A stretch of DNA of 45,982 bases from contig RHPI01000671.1 in the NCBI GenBank assembly GCA_009103225.1, forward strand, positions 635,933 through 681,914, in the 5' to 3' direction. Position 1 is the first letter of the stretch; every line of letters begins with the position of its first letter. This DNA is from Chlorokybus atmophyticus (taxonomy: Eukaryota; Streptophyta; Chlorokybophyceae; Chlorokybales; Chlorokybaceae). This document shows positions 26,142-37,774 of the stretch, in pieces. The position numbers and the translations under genes were made by a program. The notes beneath the pieces were generated by a model that did no database searches, was not told where the DNA came from, and was given only the letters and a program-made list of their open reading frames with translations.

Positions 26142-28820
26142 CTACAACTCATCATGATCAAGGTCCTCATCTTCTTCAGCGTCACCACCAGCACCTGGGC
26201 CGCCAGCTGCCTGGTAGATCTTGGTGATAATAGGGTTGCAGGTCTTCTCAACCTCCTTCAACTTGTCATCGTAATCTTCCTTCTCAGCGCTCTGGTTGTC
26301 GTCCAACCAGTCAAGGGCCTCCTTGACAGCGCTCTCAATGGCTTCCTTATCGTCCTCGCCGATCTTGTCACCAAGCTTGTCTGAGTCGTTGATGGTGTTC
26401 TTCATGTTGTAGCAGTAGGTCTCAAGCTGATTGCGGGCGTCAATTCGCTCCTTAACCTGTGGGCGTATCAAGTTCAGCTTATTCACCAGTTGCATTTACC
26501 AATGCATCAACGTACTACCAGAACAAGTGAGCCTTGAGCACAACAGCAAGCCAAGCATACCTTCTTGTCTTCCTCAGCGAACTCCTCAGCCTCACGGACC
26601 ATGCGCTCAATCTCCTCCTGAGGCAATCTGCCCTTATCGTTGGTGATGGTGATCTTCTCCTTCTTGCCAGTGCCCTTATCCTCAGCAGCCACATTGAGAA
26701 TACCATTGGCATCAACTTCAAAAGTCACCTCAATCTGAGGAACTCCGCTGCAGACAGCGAGTATGTCAGACACCCAGAGCATCAATGGAGTGTTGTTTCA
26801 GTGACAATCAAGCGTACCGTGGAGCTGGGGGGATGCCAGAGAGCTCAAACTTGCCGAGAATGTGGTTGTCCTTGGTCATGGCACGCTCACCCTCGAACAC
26901 CTGAATCTGGACAGTGGTCTGTTGATCCTGGTAGGTGGTGAACACCTGGGACTTCTTGGTGGGGATGACCGTGTTGCGGGGAATGAGCTTGGTCATCACT
27001 CCACCAACAGTTTCAATGCCGAGAGTCAAGGGCGCAACATCCAGAAGGAGAATGTCTGTTGGATGGAGACAGGTGTTAGATCAATTCCAGATGCAAGGAG
27101 ACTCTTAAACTGGAAATGGCAAGACTTCAGCAGTGTGCACAAAGGTACTCACCCTTAGTTTCGTCACCGCCTTCACCAGAGAGGATGCCACCCTGCACAG
27201 CCGCGCCATATGCAACAGCCTCATCGGGGTTCACACCCTTGTTGGGTTCCTTGCCATCAAAGAACTCCTTCAGCAGGTCAACAACCTTGGGGATGCGAGT
27301 GCTGCCACCAACGAGCACAATCTCTTCAATATCAGACTTCTTCAGCTTGGCATCCTCCATGGCCTTCTTGACTGGACCCATGGTCTTGCGGAAGAGGTCA
27401 ATGTTGAGCTCCTCAAAGCGAGCGCGGGTGAGAGGCTCAGAAAGGTCAATGCCCTCAAAGAGACTTTCAATCTCCACCCGGACTTGGTGCTGCGTGCTGA
27501 GGGCACGTTTGGCGCGCTCAGCCTCCCTACGAAGCTTCTGAAGAGCGCGGGGCTCTGTGCTGATGTCCTTGCCGTACTTGCGCTTGATCAGCTTGATGAA
27601 GTATTCCATGACGCGCTGGTCGAAGTCCTCACCACCCAGATGGGTATCACCGCTGGTGGAGACGACCTCAAAGACACCGTTGTCAATGGTGAGAATGCTG
27701 ACATCGAAGGTACCACCACCCAGATCAAACACCAGAATGTTGTGCTCTCCACGCTTCTCATTCAGACCGTATGCGATGGCAGCCGCAGTGGGCTCATTGA
27801 TGATGCGGGCAACATTGAGGCCAGCGATGACACCGGCATCCTTTGTGGCTTGGCGCTGGGCATCATTGAAGTAAGCTGCACACCGCACAAGACTTAAGGG
27901 CTTGCCGCAGTGCACCATGCATATCTTCACACCGAAGCAGGCTTATTTGACTCACTGCACTGACATACAACATACAACTTGCTGACAACTATGGATTGAC
28001 TGTGAAGCCAGGTGAGACAGCGCAAACCATGATAAGTTAAAGTATTTACCAAAGCATGGTCGTACCTGGGACAGTCACGACAGCGTTCTTTACGGTTTTG
28101 CCAAGGTAAGCCTCCGCAGTCTCCTTCATCTTGGTCAGAATCATTGCGCTAATCTCCTCAGGAGAGAATTGTTTCCTCTCACCAGACGTAATCTCAACAT
28201 CTATATATGGCTTGCCATCCTTGTTGACAATAGCGAATGGCACAAGCTTCATGTCACGCTGCACCTCCTTGTCTGTGAACCTGCGGCACAACCATTTAAG
28301 CACAATGCTCCTACGAGTGCAGTAGTGCAGTGCTTAGCCGGAGCACAACAGGCAAATGTCTGCCATGCATGCAGTAATAACACTGAAATACACACTTGCG
28401 TCCAATGAGGCGCTTGACATCGAAGACGGTGCGGGAAGGGTTGACAGTAGCCTGGTTCTTCGCTGCCTCACCGATGAGGCGCTCAGAGTCAGTGAAAGCC
28501 ACCCATGAAGGCGTGATGCGGTTACCCTGATCGTTGGCGATAATCTCCACTCGGCCGTTCTTAAACACACCAACACAGCTGTATGTTGTACCCAAGTCAA
28601 TACCAATGACAGTTCCCAGTGGTGCTCCTTCCTCCGCTGCGAGAACTGCAGCTCCAAACAAAGCTGCCACCGCTGCACATGCACAAAGATGGGCATTCAG
28701 CAAGCCTGTCAGCCGAACACATGCACATTGGCAAACGAGCACAGCTGACTTGACAAATAGAACACACACAGAAGCATGCTCACCTAAAACAGCGAAGGCC
28801 AGCGCTGCCCCTCGCGCCAT
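26142..28820 (-). CDS. BIP: BiP, ER-lumen Hsp70 chaperone
   Basis: The Hsp70 of the endoplasmic reticulum, which binds unfolded chains in an ATP-dependent cycle. Seven exons: 28820-28784, 28645-28396, 28280-28075, 27875-27153, 27055-26818, 26747-26561, 26456-26142, giving 651 residues, the usual length. A hydrophobic signal peptide ([16 protein letters not shown]) precedes [19 protein letters not shown]. Nucleotide-binding motifs are [39 protein letters not shown] and [12 protein letters not shown]. The interdomain linker is [11 protein letters not shown] near residue 410, followed by the substrate-binding domain and helical lid. The C-terminus is acidic and ends HDEL, the ER retrieval signal. 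The first intron splits the signal peptide. It is divergent with GRP94 from a shared upstream region, as expected for joint control by unfolded-protein stress. Confidence 0.98.
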
Positions 28821-29967
28821 GGCGCTGGAGCAGGCGGTTGAAAGCTCGCTCACCAAAGCCCTTGCTTACGAACGCTCAGGCCGGCAACACAAGTGCAGCC
28901 AACCCGCCTGGCTCCAGCCGCACCTTACACAAGGGCTTAAGACCCTTCGGAACACTCTGCACCCACTGCGGCGCACACTGCGGGCACCACCGTCGCCTCC
29001 AACCGCCAGTTCAGGCACTGAATGCACTGCGGCTGCGCCCTTGATCAATACTGGTGCAGTGGTGCTGATGGCTTTGTTTAGGCACTGAATGCTTTATCGG
29101 TTTGTTTTCTTGGTTAGTTACCGCTTCAACCAACTGTCTTTCCGGGAGTGAGCTTCATCGGACGGCGAGAATATGCCTGTTGCTCTAATCGATGGTCAAG
29201 CGTGGTCCCACGCTTTGCCAACCGTCTTGCACCAATAGGAAGCTTTGCATACGTGCGAAACACGCCAGTAAACAGGTGTCCGCCAATCAGCAGACACGGA
29301 TACAGCCCACTGCTCTCAGCAGAGTTCCACGTGGCGTATTCTGACCAGAGATCTGATGTCACGATACCTTGGCCCCGCCAAGCCGCGGGTGGGCTGCGTA
29401 ATGCAATACGGCCGTCACGGCGCGTCAAGGGCCTCGCCTCATTGGTGCAAATACGCCTTGCTAACACGTGGCGCATAGTCTGCGAGTGCATTACGCTGTT
29501 TTCGCGGGGTATTAGCGTCATCGTGACCGCGTTACGACTGCGCGGCCGCGGGCACGCAACTGTAACGGTCGAAGCTTCGAGACGATTCAGGGCCGAGGCA
29601 CAACAGGTCAACAGCGCAGACTTGACCTGGCTTGGTCAAGAATGGATTAGATTGTTGACCGAATAGCGACGGTCAGGGGCTGAAAGGCTGAAGTGTTGGT
29701 CAGCAAGCCAGTTTAAGTGCGCATAAGGAGTAACTGCAGTTCTTGAGCAGTGTGGCAGAAACGGTGGCATTGCTGCAGGGCATTGCCAAGGGCGACGCGG
29801 CAGAGGCGGTGGAGGCGGAGGCGGAGGCGGAGGCGGAGGCCGAAGAGCCTGTAGACGTTGCCAAGGAGGCGGACGGACCAGGAGAACGAACCAGCACTGA
29901 GGTGCAAGTAAACAGCTCAGCGCAGGCCTGAGTGCCACTGGTGCAGCGGGGCGCCGGCGGCTTCAGC
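28821..29967. promoter_or_regulatory. Shared upstream region of BiP and GRP94
   Basis: A 1147-bp region between the start codons of the two divergent ER chaperones. ACGT-core sites, the type bound by bZIP factors, are seen at 29327-29334 (CCACGTGG) and 29465-29472 (CACGTGGC). CCAAT boxes occur at 29232-29236 and 29283-29287, and one in reverse at 29441-29445. A full ERSE (CCAAT-N9-CCACG) was looked for and not found. Open frames of about 160-170 codons on both strands (29126-29666) show no family likeness and are treated as chance. The stretch from 29.2 to 29.6 kb is GC- and CpG-richer than its surroundings. Confidence 0.6.
29804..29840. repeat. GGAGGC hexanucleotide repeat in GRP94 upstream region
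   Basis: About five tandem ggaggc/ggcgga units. They translate as Ala-Glu repeats in an open frame that lacks an ATG, so a leader or promoter repeat is likelier than coding sequence. Confidence 0.8.
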
Positions 29968-32900
29968 ATGGACCGCCGCTGGGCGGCCGTGCTGCTTGTG
30001 GTGTTAGCTGCAGCTTCCACAATTACGCCAGCTGGTAAGTCAAAGCTTAGCTGCATGCGGCGCTTGCTTCGCATTGGTCTGTTGTGCATGCGGCTTCCAG
30101 CAATATATGGCAATGACGCTTGCATTCTGTGACAGTGGTGCGTGGAGATGACGCCAAGACTGGCGAAGCTGTCACACCTCCCAAGGTGGAGGAAACTCTG
30201 GGAGGAGCCATGCCAGACGCGATGGTGACTGACCACACCACGCAACAAAGGTATGCGATTACGCTTCAAGGCTGCATTTGTGCTGTGGTGTGCTGCCACA
30301 TTGTGCAGCATGACAGCATGCAGCGCAATTGCATTCTGCAAAGCACATTTTTGCAAGCACGCAAATGTGCTTGCAAAAGCACATTTGCGTGCTTGCAAAA
30401 ATGTGCTTTGCACAATGTGTCCAAGCATTTCCTTGTGTGTGTTGCGTGCTTGTCTCTGACCTTCATGGTGTAGTGCCTCAAAGCACATACACAGCTAGCA
30501 AATGCTGGTGTTGTACAAATGAGATGAAACTCATGTGCTGATTTCCTTGAATGCAGGGAGAATGAAGCAATGTCGCATACCGGTCTGAACATCAATGAGC
30601 GCAAGCAGCGTGAGGGCGCGCAGCAATTTGAGTTCCAGGCAGAGATCAGTCGCCTGATGGACATTATTATCAACTCTCTCTACTCTAACAAAGATATCTT
30701 CCTTCGTGAGCTGATCTCCAACGGTTCAGACGTGAGTCCCCATTGCAGTCTGTTCTCGCATTTCTTACCTTGTTGCCTTAGCTGATAGTTTGTGCAATGC
30801 AGGCATTGGACAAGATTCGGTTCCTTTCTCTTACCGACACAGACGCGCTTGGAGAGGGAGACGCAAGCAAGCTTGAGATCAGGGTAATTCAATGCTTCAA
30901 TTGAGAAACAGTGGACTGGTGTATTGCAAATCATCAATAACTCGTCTGCTTCCATGCTGTCTTTCAGATATCCTTGGACAAGGAGAACAAGGTTCTTTCC
31001 ATCCGGGATCGTGGTGTCGGAATGACGAAGCAGGATCTGATCACCAACTTGGGCACAATTGCCAAGTCTGGCACATCATGTACGTTGTGTTTATGACTGT
31101 TGATGATTTTTTCAAGCAATGTTTCTTGGTGGAGTTGTTGCAACAATTGTTAATCATGCTACGCTTGCAGCCTTCCTTGAGCAGATGCAGAAGGGTGGAG
31201 ACTTGAACTTGATTGGCCAGTTTGGTGTTGGCTTCTACTCCGCCTACTTGGTGTCTGACTACGTGCAAGTCATTACCAAGCACAACAATGACACACAGTA
31301 AGCGCACAGCAGTAACATGCAGCGTCCTACGTTAAGGCAGCGTCTATAGTTAAAAATGCACATGCAGTTGGCATCAATGTTTGGTGTGACAGGTACATTT
31401 GGGAGTCTGGCGCTGATGGCAGCTTCTCTGTCATTGAGGACACGGAGAGTGAGCCTCTTGGTCGCGGAACTCTCATCAATTTGCATCTCAAGGAGGAGGC
31501 TCAGGAGTACCTGGACGAAGAGAAGCTAAAGGTGAGTTCGTGTCGGCGCGCAGTTTTGTGTGTGTATAACCATCACTTGAGTGTCCCTTAATGTGACTTG
31601 CTCTTCTCAGGAGCTGGTCTCTAAGTACAGCGAGTTCATCAACTTCCCCATCTACCTGCTGACCACCAAGGAAGTGGACGTAGAGGTACCGGTGGAGGAT
31701 GGTGAGGAAGACGACACCGAGGAAGGGGCCGAAGGAGAAGGTTAGTGAAGTGCTTGTGGTCAGTGCGGCTCTTTGCCTGATTAAGAGTGCATGCAGCTCA
31801 TGTCAATGTGGGTCAACAGAGGATGAGGAAACCAGCGATGACGAGGACGTTGAGGTGACTGATGAGGAGGACGAAGATGAAGAAGAAAGTAAGTATAAAT
31901 CAGCAAAGGCAGGAAGCGCAAGGACTGATATGCAGACTTCGTGAGTTCTGTGCTGTCGAGGAGCTTTGACAAGTGAACTTGATGTGGCTCAGAGCCCAAG
32001 ACGAAAACCATCAAGGAGACAAAACAGGAGTGGGAGCTGTTGAACGATAACAAGGCGCTGTGGCTGCGCAACCCTAAGGATGTTGATGATGAAGAGTATA
32101 AGAAGTTCTACAAGTCCTTGACCAAGGTTAGTCCGTTGGCACCCGATTTCTTGACTCTTGCGTTGTGCTCGCATTGTGTCTGATGTGTGCATTCATTGCT
32201 TCTGGCCAGGATTACCAAGAACCACTCGCATATGCGCATTTCTCTGCTGAGGGTGATGTTGAGTTCAAGGCCATTCTGTACATTCCTCCATCTCCTCCTG
32301 TTGACTTGTTTGAGAACTACTACACCAAGGTGTCGAACAACCTGAAGCTGTATGTGCGCCGTGTTTTCATCTCTGACGAATTCCAAGAGCTTCTGCCCAA
32401 GTACCTGACCTTCCTCAAGGTACACTGACAGCGTTGTCAAGCATATCAAACGCTTCGTATATGAGTTTACGAAGTGTATATGCGCACAGAGCAATGCAAA
32501 GCTGTGCACACACAGGAGTGCATGCAGCTGTGCATTGCAGTAAGCATCATGCAACTTGAGTACGATAGAAATTCACTTGCATGTACCCACGCAGGGCATT
32601 GTGGACTCCGACACCCTGCCACTCAATGTGTCTCGTGAGATGCTCCAAGCCCACAGCAGCTTGTTGACTATCAAGAAGAAGCTGGTCCGCAAGGCCTTGG
32701 CCATGATTAAGGAGATGGCTGACGAGGACGCCAAGATCAAGAAGGAGAAGGCTGAGAAGGCCGAGAAGGAGGACACCGAAGAAAAGTCCGGTATGCTTTT
32801 TTTTTTTTTCAGAGCACAAATCTTATGTCAACCTCAATTACGATGTACTGTAAGTATAATGTGGATCTTGTTGCTCACGCTCCTGGACATGCACAGAGGA

Positions 32901-34219
32901 GAATGATGATGATGACGACCCAACCCAGTATGAGAAGTTCTGGTCCAAATACCATAAGGCCATCAAGCTGGGCATTATCGAGGACTCATCCAACCGCATG
33001 AGGCTGGCCAAGCTCCTGCGCTTCCAAACGTCCAAGTCTCCCGACAAGCTCGTCAGCCTCGACGAGTACATTGCTAACATGAAGCCGGGTCAGAAGCACA
33101 TCTACTACCTCGCGGGCGAGACCCAGGCCCAGCTGGTGGAGTCTCCCTTCGTGGAGCGCCTCGTGAAGAAGGGCTACGAGGTGATCTACTTCACAGACCC
33201 CATCGACGAGTACTGCCTTCAGAGCCTCACCGAGTATGAGGACAAGAAGTTTCAGAATGTGTCCAAGGAGGACCTGAAGATTGGCGAAAAGTCCGATAAG
33301 CAAAAGGAGAAGGAGAAGGCCCTCCGCGCTGACTACAAAACCTTCACCAAGTGGTGGAAGGAAGCCATCGGCTCCGATGACGTGGAAGATGTTAAGGTTA
33401 GCACAGGAGATGACTCATCAATACACTTGCATAACAGCATGCTGTCATGCACGCATTGACTCATAGTTGCCTCCATATGCACTGCAGATCAGCAACCGCC
33501 TCTCTACGACGCCATGCGTTGTGGTCACCAACAAGTGGGGCTGGTCGGCCAACATGGAGCGCATCATGAAGGCTCAGGCCATGGCCGATGATGGCCGCAC
33601 GAATTACATGAAGAGCAAGAAGACTCTTGAGATTAATCCCAGACACCCCATCATCAAGGAGCTCAAGGCCAAGGTGGACGAAGACTCTGAGGTAAGGGTA
33701 GCAGCGGTTTTACTGGTGTATTGTTTGGTTGGTAAGCTTTCAAGCTGACTTGGTATCTGCCACACAGTTTGACGGATACAAGTCCATGGCTCGTCTCCTG
33801 TACGACACCGCTCTCCTGGAGAGTGGCTTCAGCCTGGAGGACACCAAGAGCTTCGCGGCACGCATGGCAGCAATCATGAAGAGCACGCTGAAGATTGACC
33901 CTGCTGCTGATGTTATCGAAGAGGAGGAAGAGGAGGAAGAGGTGCGACAGTCATTATGACCGCGTTGAAGTGTTGTGTGTGTGCACCTGTGTATGTGTGC
34001 AGGTGTGCGCCCGTGTGTGTGGGGGCTCACAAACACAGGTGTGATGGCGTGCAGACTCCAGCCAGTGGCGAAACCGCAGACGCTGATGATGAGAGCAATG
34101 ATGATGAGGATGGACCTTCTCCAACGGACTTCTTCACCGATGAGACTTTTGCGGACTCCATTAAGATCTCTACCGATGATGTGGATGGAGAAGAGGACAA
34201 TGCCAGGGACGAGTTGTAA
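29968..34219 (+). CDS. HSP90B1: GRP94/HSP90B, ER-lumen Hsp90 chaperone
   Basis: The Hsp90 of the ER, which matures secreted and membrane clients with BiP. Sixteen exons: 29968-30034, 30136-30250, 30557-30731, 30803-30883, 30968-31079, 31171-31297, 31393-31531, 31611-31740, 31820-31888, 31993-32126, 32210-32419, 32595-32790, 32897-33396, 33488-33691, 33768-33941, 34055-34219. All phases agree and give 865 residues. Signal peptide [17 protein letters not shown] is followed by the GRP94-type pre-N region (~23-85). ATP-site motifs are [25 protein letters not shown] and [18 protein letters not shown] very acidic linker spans residues ~298-340. The middle domain follows, with [11 protein letters not shown] near residue 525. 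The C-terminal dimerisation domain ends in an acidic tail with ARDEL. RDEL is a variant of KDEL/HDEL and should still allow ER retrieval. Intron 2 carries a long perfect hairpin. Confidence 0.98.
30337..30412. repeat. Perfect 34-bp inverted repeat in GRP94 intron 2
   Basis: Arms at 30337-30370 and 30379-30412 are exact reverse complements, separated by eight bases (ttgcaaaa). The transcript would form a 34-bp hairpin inside the 306-nt intron 30251-30556. The shape suits a very small foldback element or a hairpin RNA; no target-site duplication could be confirmed. Confidence 0.95.
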
Positions 34220-35153
34220 ACCGCACTCGAAGTTGCAACTGGTGATGAATAGCAATTTTGAACGAAGCTGAATGTTGAAACCTGTGTGTAGAGCACAGGT
34301 CAAGGTGTTAGAAACTTACAAGCTGTACATTTTGCGCTGTTGCTTGCTGGTGACCGCGCACGCAATATATCAAGCTGCTACTTTCTCTTGCTGTGATTTT
34401 TGCTTGTGCACAATCGCATGTGTGCAGTTGTACACGAATGCGTCCGTAACCGTGATGATTGGCAAGCATGTACAGCCTCCTCACACAAGAGGGGTGCTTC
34501 ACTCGCTTTCAGCGGCGACCAAACAGCACTAGAAATACAGATGCGCAGTCAAAAAAGCGGCATGCAAGTCCATACATGTCTGCACAGCGCTGTCACCTTT
34601 CTGAGCGTGCCACCCATGTGCCACCCTCTGACATGCACCTTGTCCTTTTCCAACACACTCCAACTGCAACGTTGTCCACAAACATTGCTGCACTTGCAAG
34701 ACCAAGACTGCACAGGCTTAGTCTACTATTGTGTTGGAGACATTGCTGAGTCGGCAACTACAGCAACAGGGAACCTGTCTCCTCTACTAGATTGTGGCAT
34801 GCCAATATAGGTAGCAAATTGATCCAATGTTCACCGTACACGGCTGTGCAGAAGCCATGGATTGAGGTGGTTCGGGTTTAGATTGTTGTTGTTGCCGAAC
34901 TCCATTTGTGGTTGAGACAGGTGGGTGCTTGGCTGGTGGTGTGGTTTGACATCAATGATTTGACGTGCAGCTCCATCTCGCAAAATGAAGGACATGGAAC
35001 ACAGGTGTGGAAATTGCGCAAACAGCCACAGCCAAAACTAAGGTGACGCATTGCGGAATGCACCGTGGATAGGTTGCTCATGAAAGTCTCTGCTGACCTG
35101 AATGCCATATAATGCGTTAACGGTTGGTAACCTACGATCCCCATGTTTCTGAA
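34220..35153. other. Convergent spacer between GRP94 and the F-box/LRR-like gene
   Basis: The 3' flanks of two genes that point at each other. Open frames here (for example 34400-34810 +) show no family likeness. Nothing else is visible. Confidence 0.45.
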
Positions 35154-36622
35154 TCAAAACGAGTGTTGGCACATTGAAGCGCTTGCACACGCCGGGAATA
35201 CAGCGCTGCGGCCATCACTTATAAACACCAGTTCCTTGAAGTGGTCCTGTGGCAAATCTTGCAGGAAAGTGGGGTCAAAGACGCTAACATAATCATCCAT
35301 CCACACTCTGAGCACTGGTGGCAGTTGCGCAGTTGCCTTGCATTGCAACTCAGCAAATTCTTCATAAAAGGAGGCCTGGTGTCTCTTTTGCAAAACCATG
35401 ATTGTCCCTTCTTTTGCTTTTGGAAGTTCTTGCAAGTCCAATGTCCATTGCACACCCGGGCATCACCCTGCAATGCAGCAGCAAGCGGTAGTTGTTAGAT
35501 CACGCTGCAGCAACCGCAGCCAACCAAATACTGACTTACCATGCTGCGAGCGTGAAAGAGGGCAACTCCGCGCATTAGGGACTGACTCCTTGCAATGGTT
35601 ACTGCCACATGGGCTTCAACTCCAACTGTAAGGTCTAAAAGACTGCGTGCTGAGTCCAACAACCTGAGTGCATCTGAGAGATATACCCTGGGCAACAGCA
35701 GCTCGCAAGCCTTCAAGTTGAATAGCTTTGGATTTGCCATGAGTAGTAAAATGTCTCGTTGACAGCGAAGATGGAGAAGGCTCTCAAGTTCAGGGAGACT
35801 AACTGCCATCGACCACCCCTCGCTCGCATGTAGAGTGAGACGCTCCAGCGGCGGCATATCCCGCGGGAAATTCAACTTTCTTGCGTGATACTGGCCGGTA
35901 GCTTGCCGCCGTATCCAGCAAACTGACGGTGAAATTACGTAAGTTCTCAAGGCTAGGGAGGCCATACACAATATCCGTTTCGACATCCAGATCAGGGGTT
36001 GCCTGCAAGTTAACTGAGAGCTTCCACAGGTTTGCAAAAAAATGGCCCGCAAGGTTGATGCAGTGGACATCCTGCACGCATACAGTCAGTCAATGCGCAA
36101 GCGCAGAGTGCAGTAGTCAGAACCAACATGCATGCATGCAACACGCACATCACCTCGTGCGGTGGGACTGAATGAACCTCCAGTTCTTGTACAGCTGCTA
36201 TAAGCATGTTCGCGCATGCATATCTACCAAAGTCCAGCAGCTGCTTGTAGCTTAGAACAGCCTTGCTCCAGAACGAACGCTCAGTCTTGATAAGTGCTCG
36301 CATGGCTTTGGAGACTTCACACAACCATGCAGCGTGACCTTGTCAAGCATCATGCAAATGGCTTAACTCACAAAGCAGCAGTGCAACAAGTGCTTAAACA
36401 GCGTTGACGTACCGCGTGTCCACCAGACTGAACACTGCTTAGCAGATGTGGGACAGTCTCTAGGCAGTTGATCAGCGCATTGCCCACCTCCTCAACTCTG
36501 GGCGCGTTCGCTGCCATCTCTTTCAACCTAGCGCCGTTAATATCGTCCCTGCATTGTTGACGACACAGTATTGGGCAGATTGAAATAGCAAGTTTACAAC
36601 TGTACGCAGACCCCAACTGCAT
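35154..36622 (-). CDS. F-box/LRR-like protein, model uncertain
   Basis: Probably an F-box-like substrate adaptor with leucine-rich repeats. Pieces: 36548-36424 (or from an ATG at 36622 without an intron), 36338-36154, 36071 to about 35540, and 35375-35154. The second piece has WLCEVSKAMRALIKTERSFW, which looks like the second half of an F-box. The third has LRR-like text, first GLPSLENLRNFTVSLLD and then, one frame away, MPPLERLTLHASEGW, LPELESLLHLRC and LLLPRVYLSDALRLLDSA. The frame changes near 35880 without a good intron: either one base too many in AAGAAAG or a 49-nt intron with a poor acceptor. The last piece ends DHFKELVFISDGRSAVFP...SF. The N-terminal half of the F-box may lie in an unseen upstream exon. 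It could be a young pseudogene. Confidence 0.5.
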
Positions 36623-37774
36623 TGGCCAATGCTGACTTGAGTGCCGCTGCTTTACGTGGGACTACAAGTGCAACCGAATGCAGAAGACCAACAGCAATGC
36701 TGGAAGGTATGCAGTTGTGCTTTAGCCTTATGCGCAGATATGCCTGTTACTTGATCAAAGTAGGGAGACATGTTGGGTGTGTTCAGAGCTTTGGGCAACA
36801 AAAGCCCGTATTGACAGCTGATATGAACTACAGGCACACTTTTACTGGTTGTATGGTTTGTCTGCACTATGCTTTCCGTGTCCGATGGAGGTTGGCCAGA
36901 GCTCCTGAAGTGAATTATGAGGACAGCGTAGCGACAGAAGCTTGTTGCTGGCCCACATTATGCCACGCTCTGTAACAGGCAAGAACAATGGCTGTGTGGT
37001 GCAAGGTGTAGGCCTAAGGGGCAAGTTAGGCTAAAAGGTGTGCTACGCACACACATAGGACTTGCATAACACTATCATTATGAGGCAACGGGTGTGTGTC
37101 TACTAAATGCGCACTTGACAGGACTCCAACTGTGAGAAGCAGCAATGAATGCACATAAGCAACTTCTGCTTCATTGCAATGAAAGAAAACAGTGCTTACG
37201 ATGAGGCACAGGCTGAGCTTGCCAAGAGCAATATCCTGCTGTTGCTACTGTTTTCAACAACATGACAAGTCGCACAAACAATGGCAACAGGAAGGCTGCA
37301 GTGCAACGAGCACAGCTGCAGAACCCACTTCCACGTTCGTTAACAGAGGCCAATGGATTGCTTGCCTTGCAAAGAAGCACAGCGCATGCATCAGGCCAGA
37401 GGCTGGACGTATCAAGCACGTGTAAGTTACCAGCCTATCGCAGTGGTGTCCGCCGCCGCCGCCTGAGCCTGCTGCACAATGCAGCCAGCACCGTGCAGCA
37501 CCGTGCAGCACCCTGCTTTACGAAAAGCGTAGCTCATTTCGGTTTGGAGTAACCTGCGCTGATATCGACGCCGCAACCATACATCCACGCGAGTCAGAAG
37601 CCGTACCGTGTACAGTAGTACTACTAGTAGGCTGGCCGCTGTGGCTGAGCCACCAGTTCACCGTGAATTACAGCCTATGATTCATAGGAGTTCTATGATA
37701 GGACGAATGCATGAATCAAGCTCTAGCGTTGATACTGCGTTCTGGCATACTGCTGGACAGAGAAGCATTGGTGC
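36623..37774. other. Divergent spacer, F-box/LRR-like gene to starch synthase
   Basis: A 1.15-kb region that should hold the starch-synthase promoter and any missing first exon of the F-box/LRR-like gene. A short tandem gcaccgtgca repeat lies at about 37489-37512. No recognised coding sequence. Confidence 0.4.

Noticed and set aside
27133-27897. 254-codon open frame on the plus strand inside BiP
   Set aside because: It is antisense to the most conserved BiP exon. Long antisense frames are a known by-product of Hsp70 codon bias, and the BiP exons are in perfect phase.
29126-29666. Overlapping open frames of ~160-170 codons on both strands in the BiP/GRP94 spacer
   Set aside because: No family likeness, Arg/Ser-rich composition from GC-rich promoter DNA, and no splice context.
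29743-29931. 62-codon Ala/Glu-repeat frame ahead of GRP94, possible uORF
   Set aside because: It starts with TTG, has no ATG, and comes from a hexanucleotide repeat.
35376-35467. Last F-box/LRR exon starting at 35467
   Set aside because: It gives a premature stop or a Cys-rich nonsense frame. The acceptor before 35375 restores phase.
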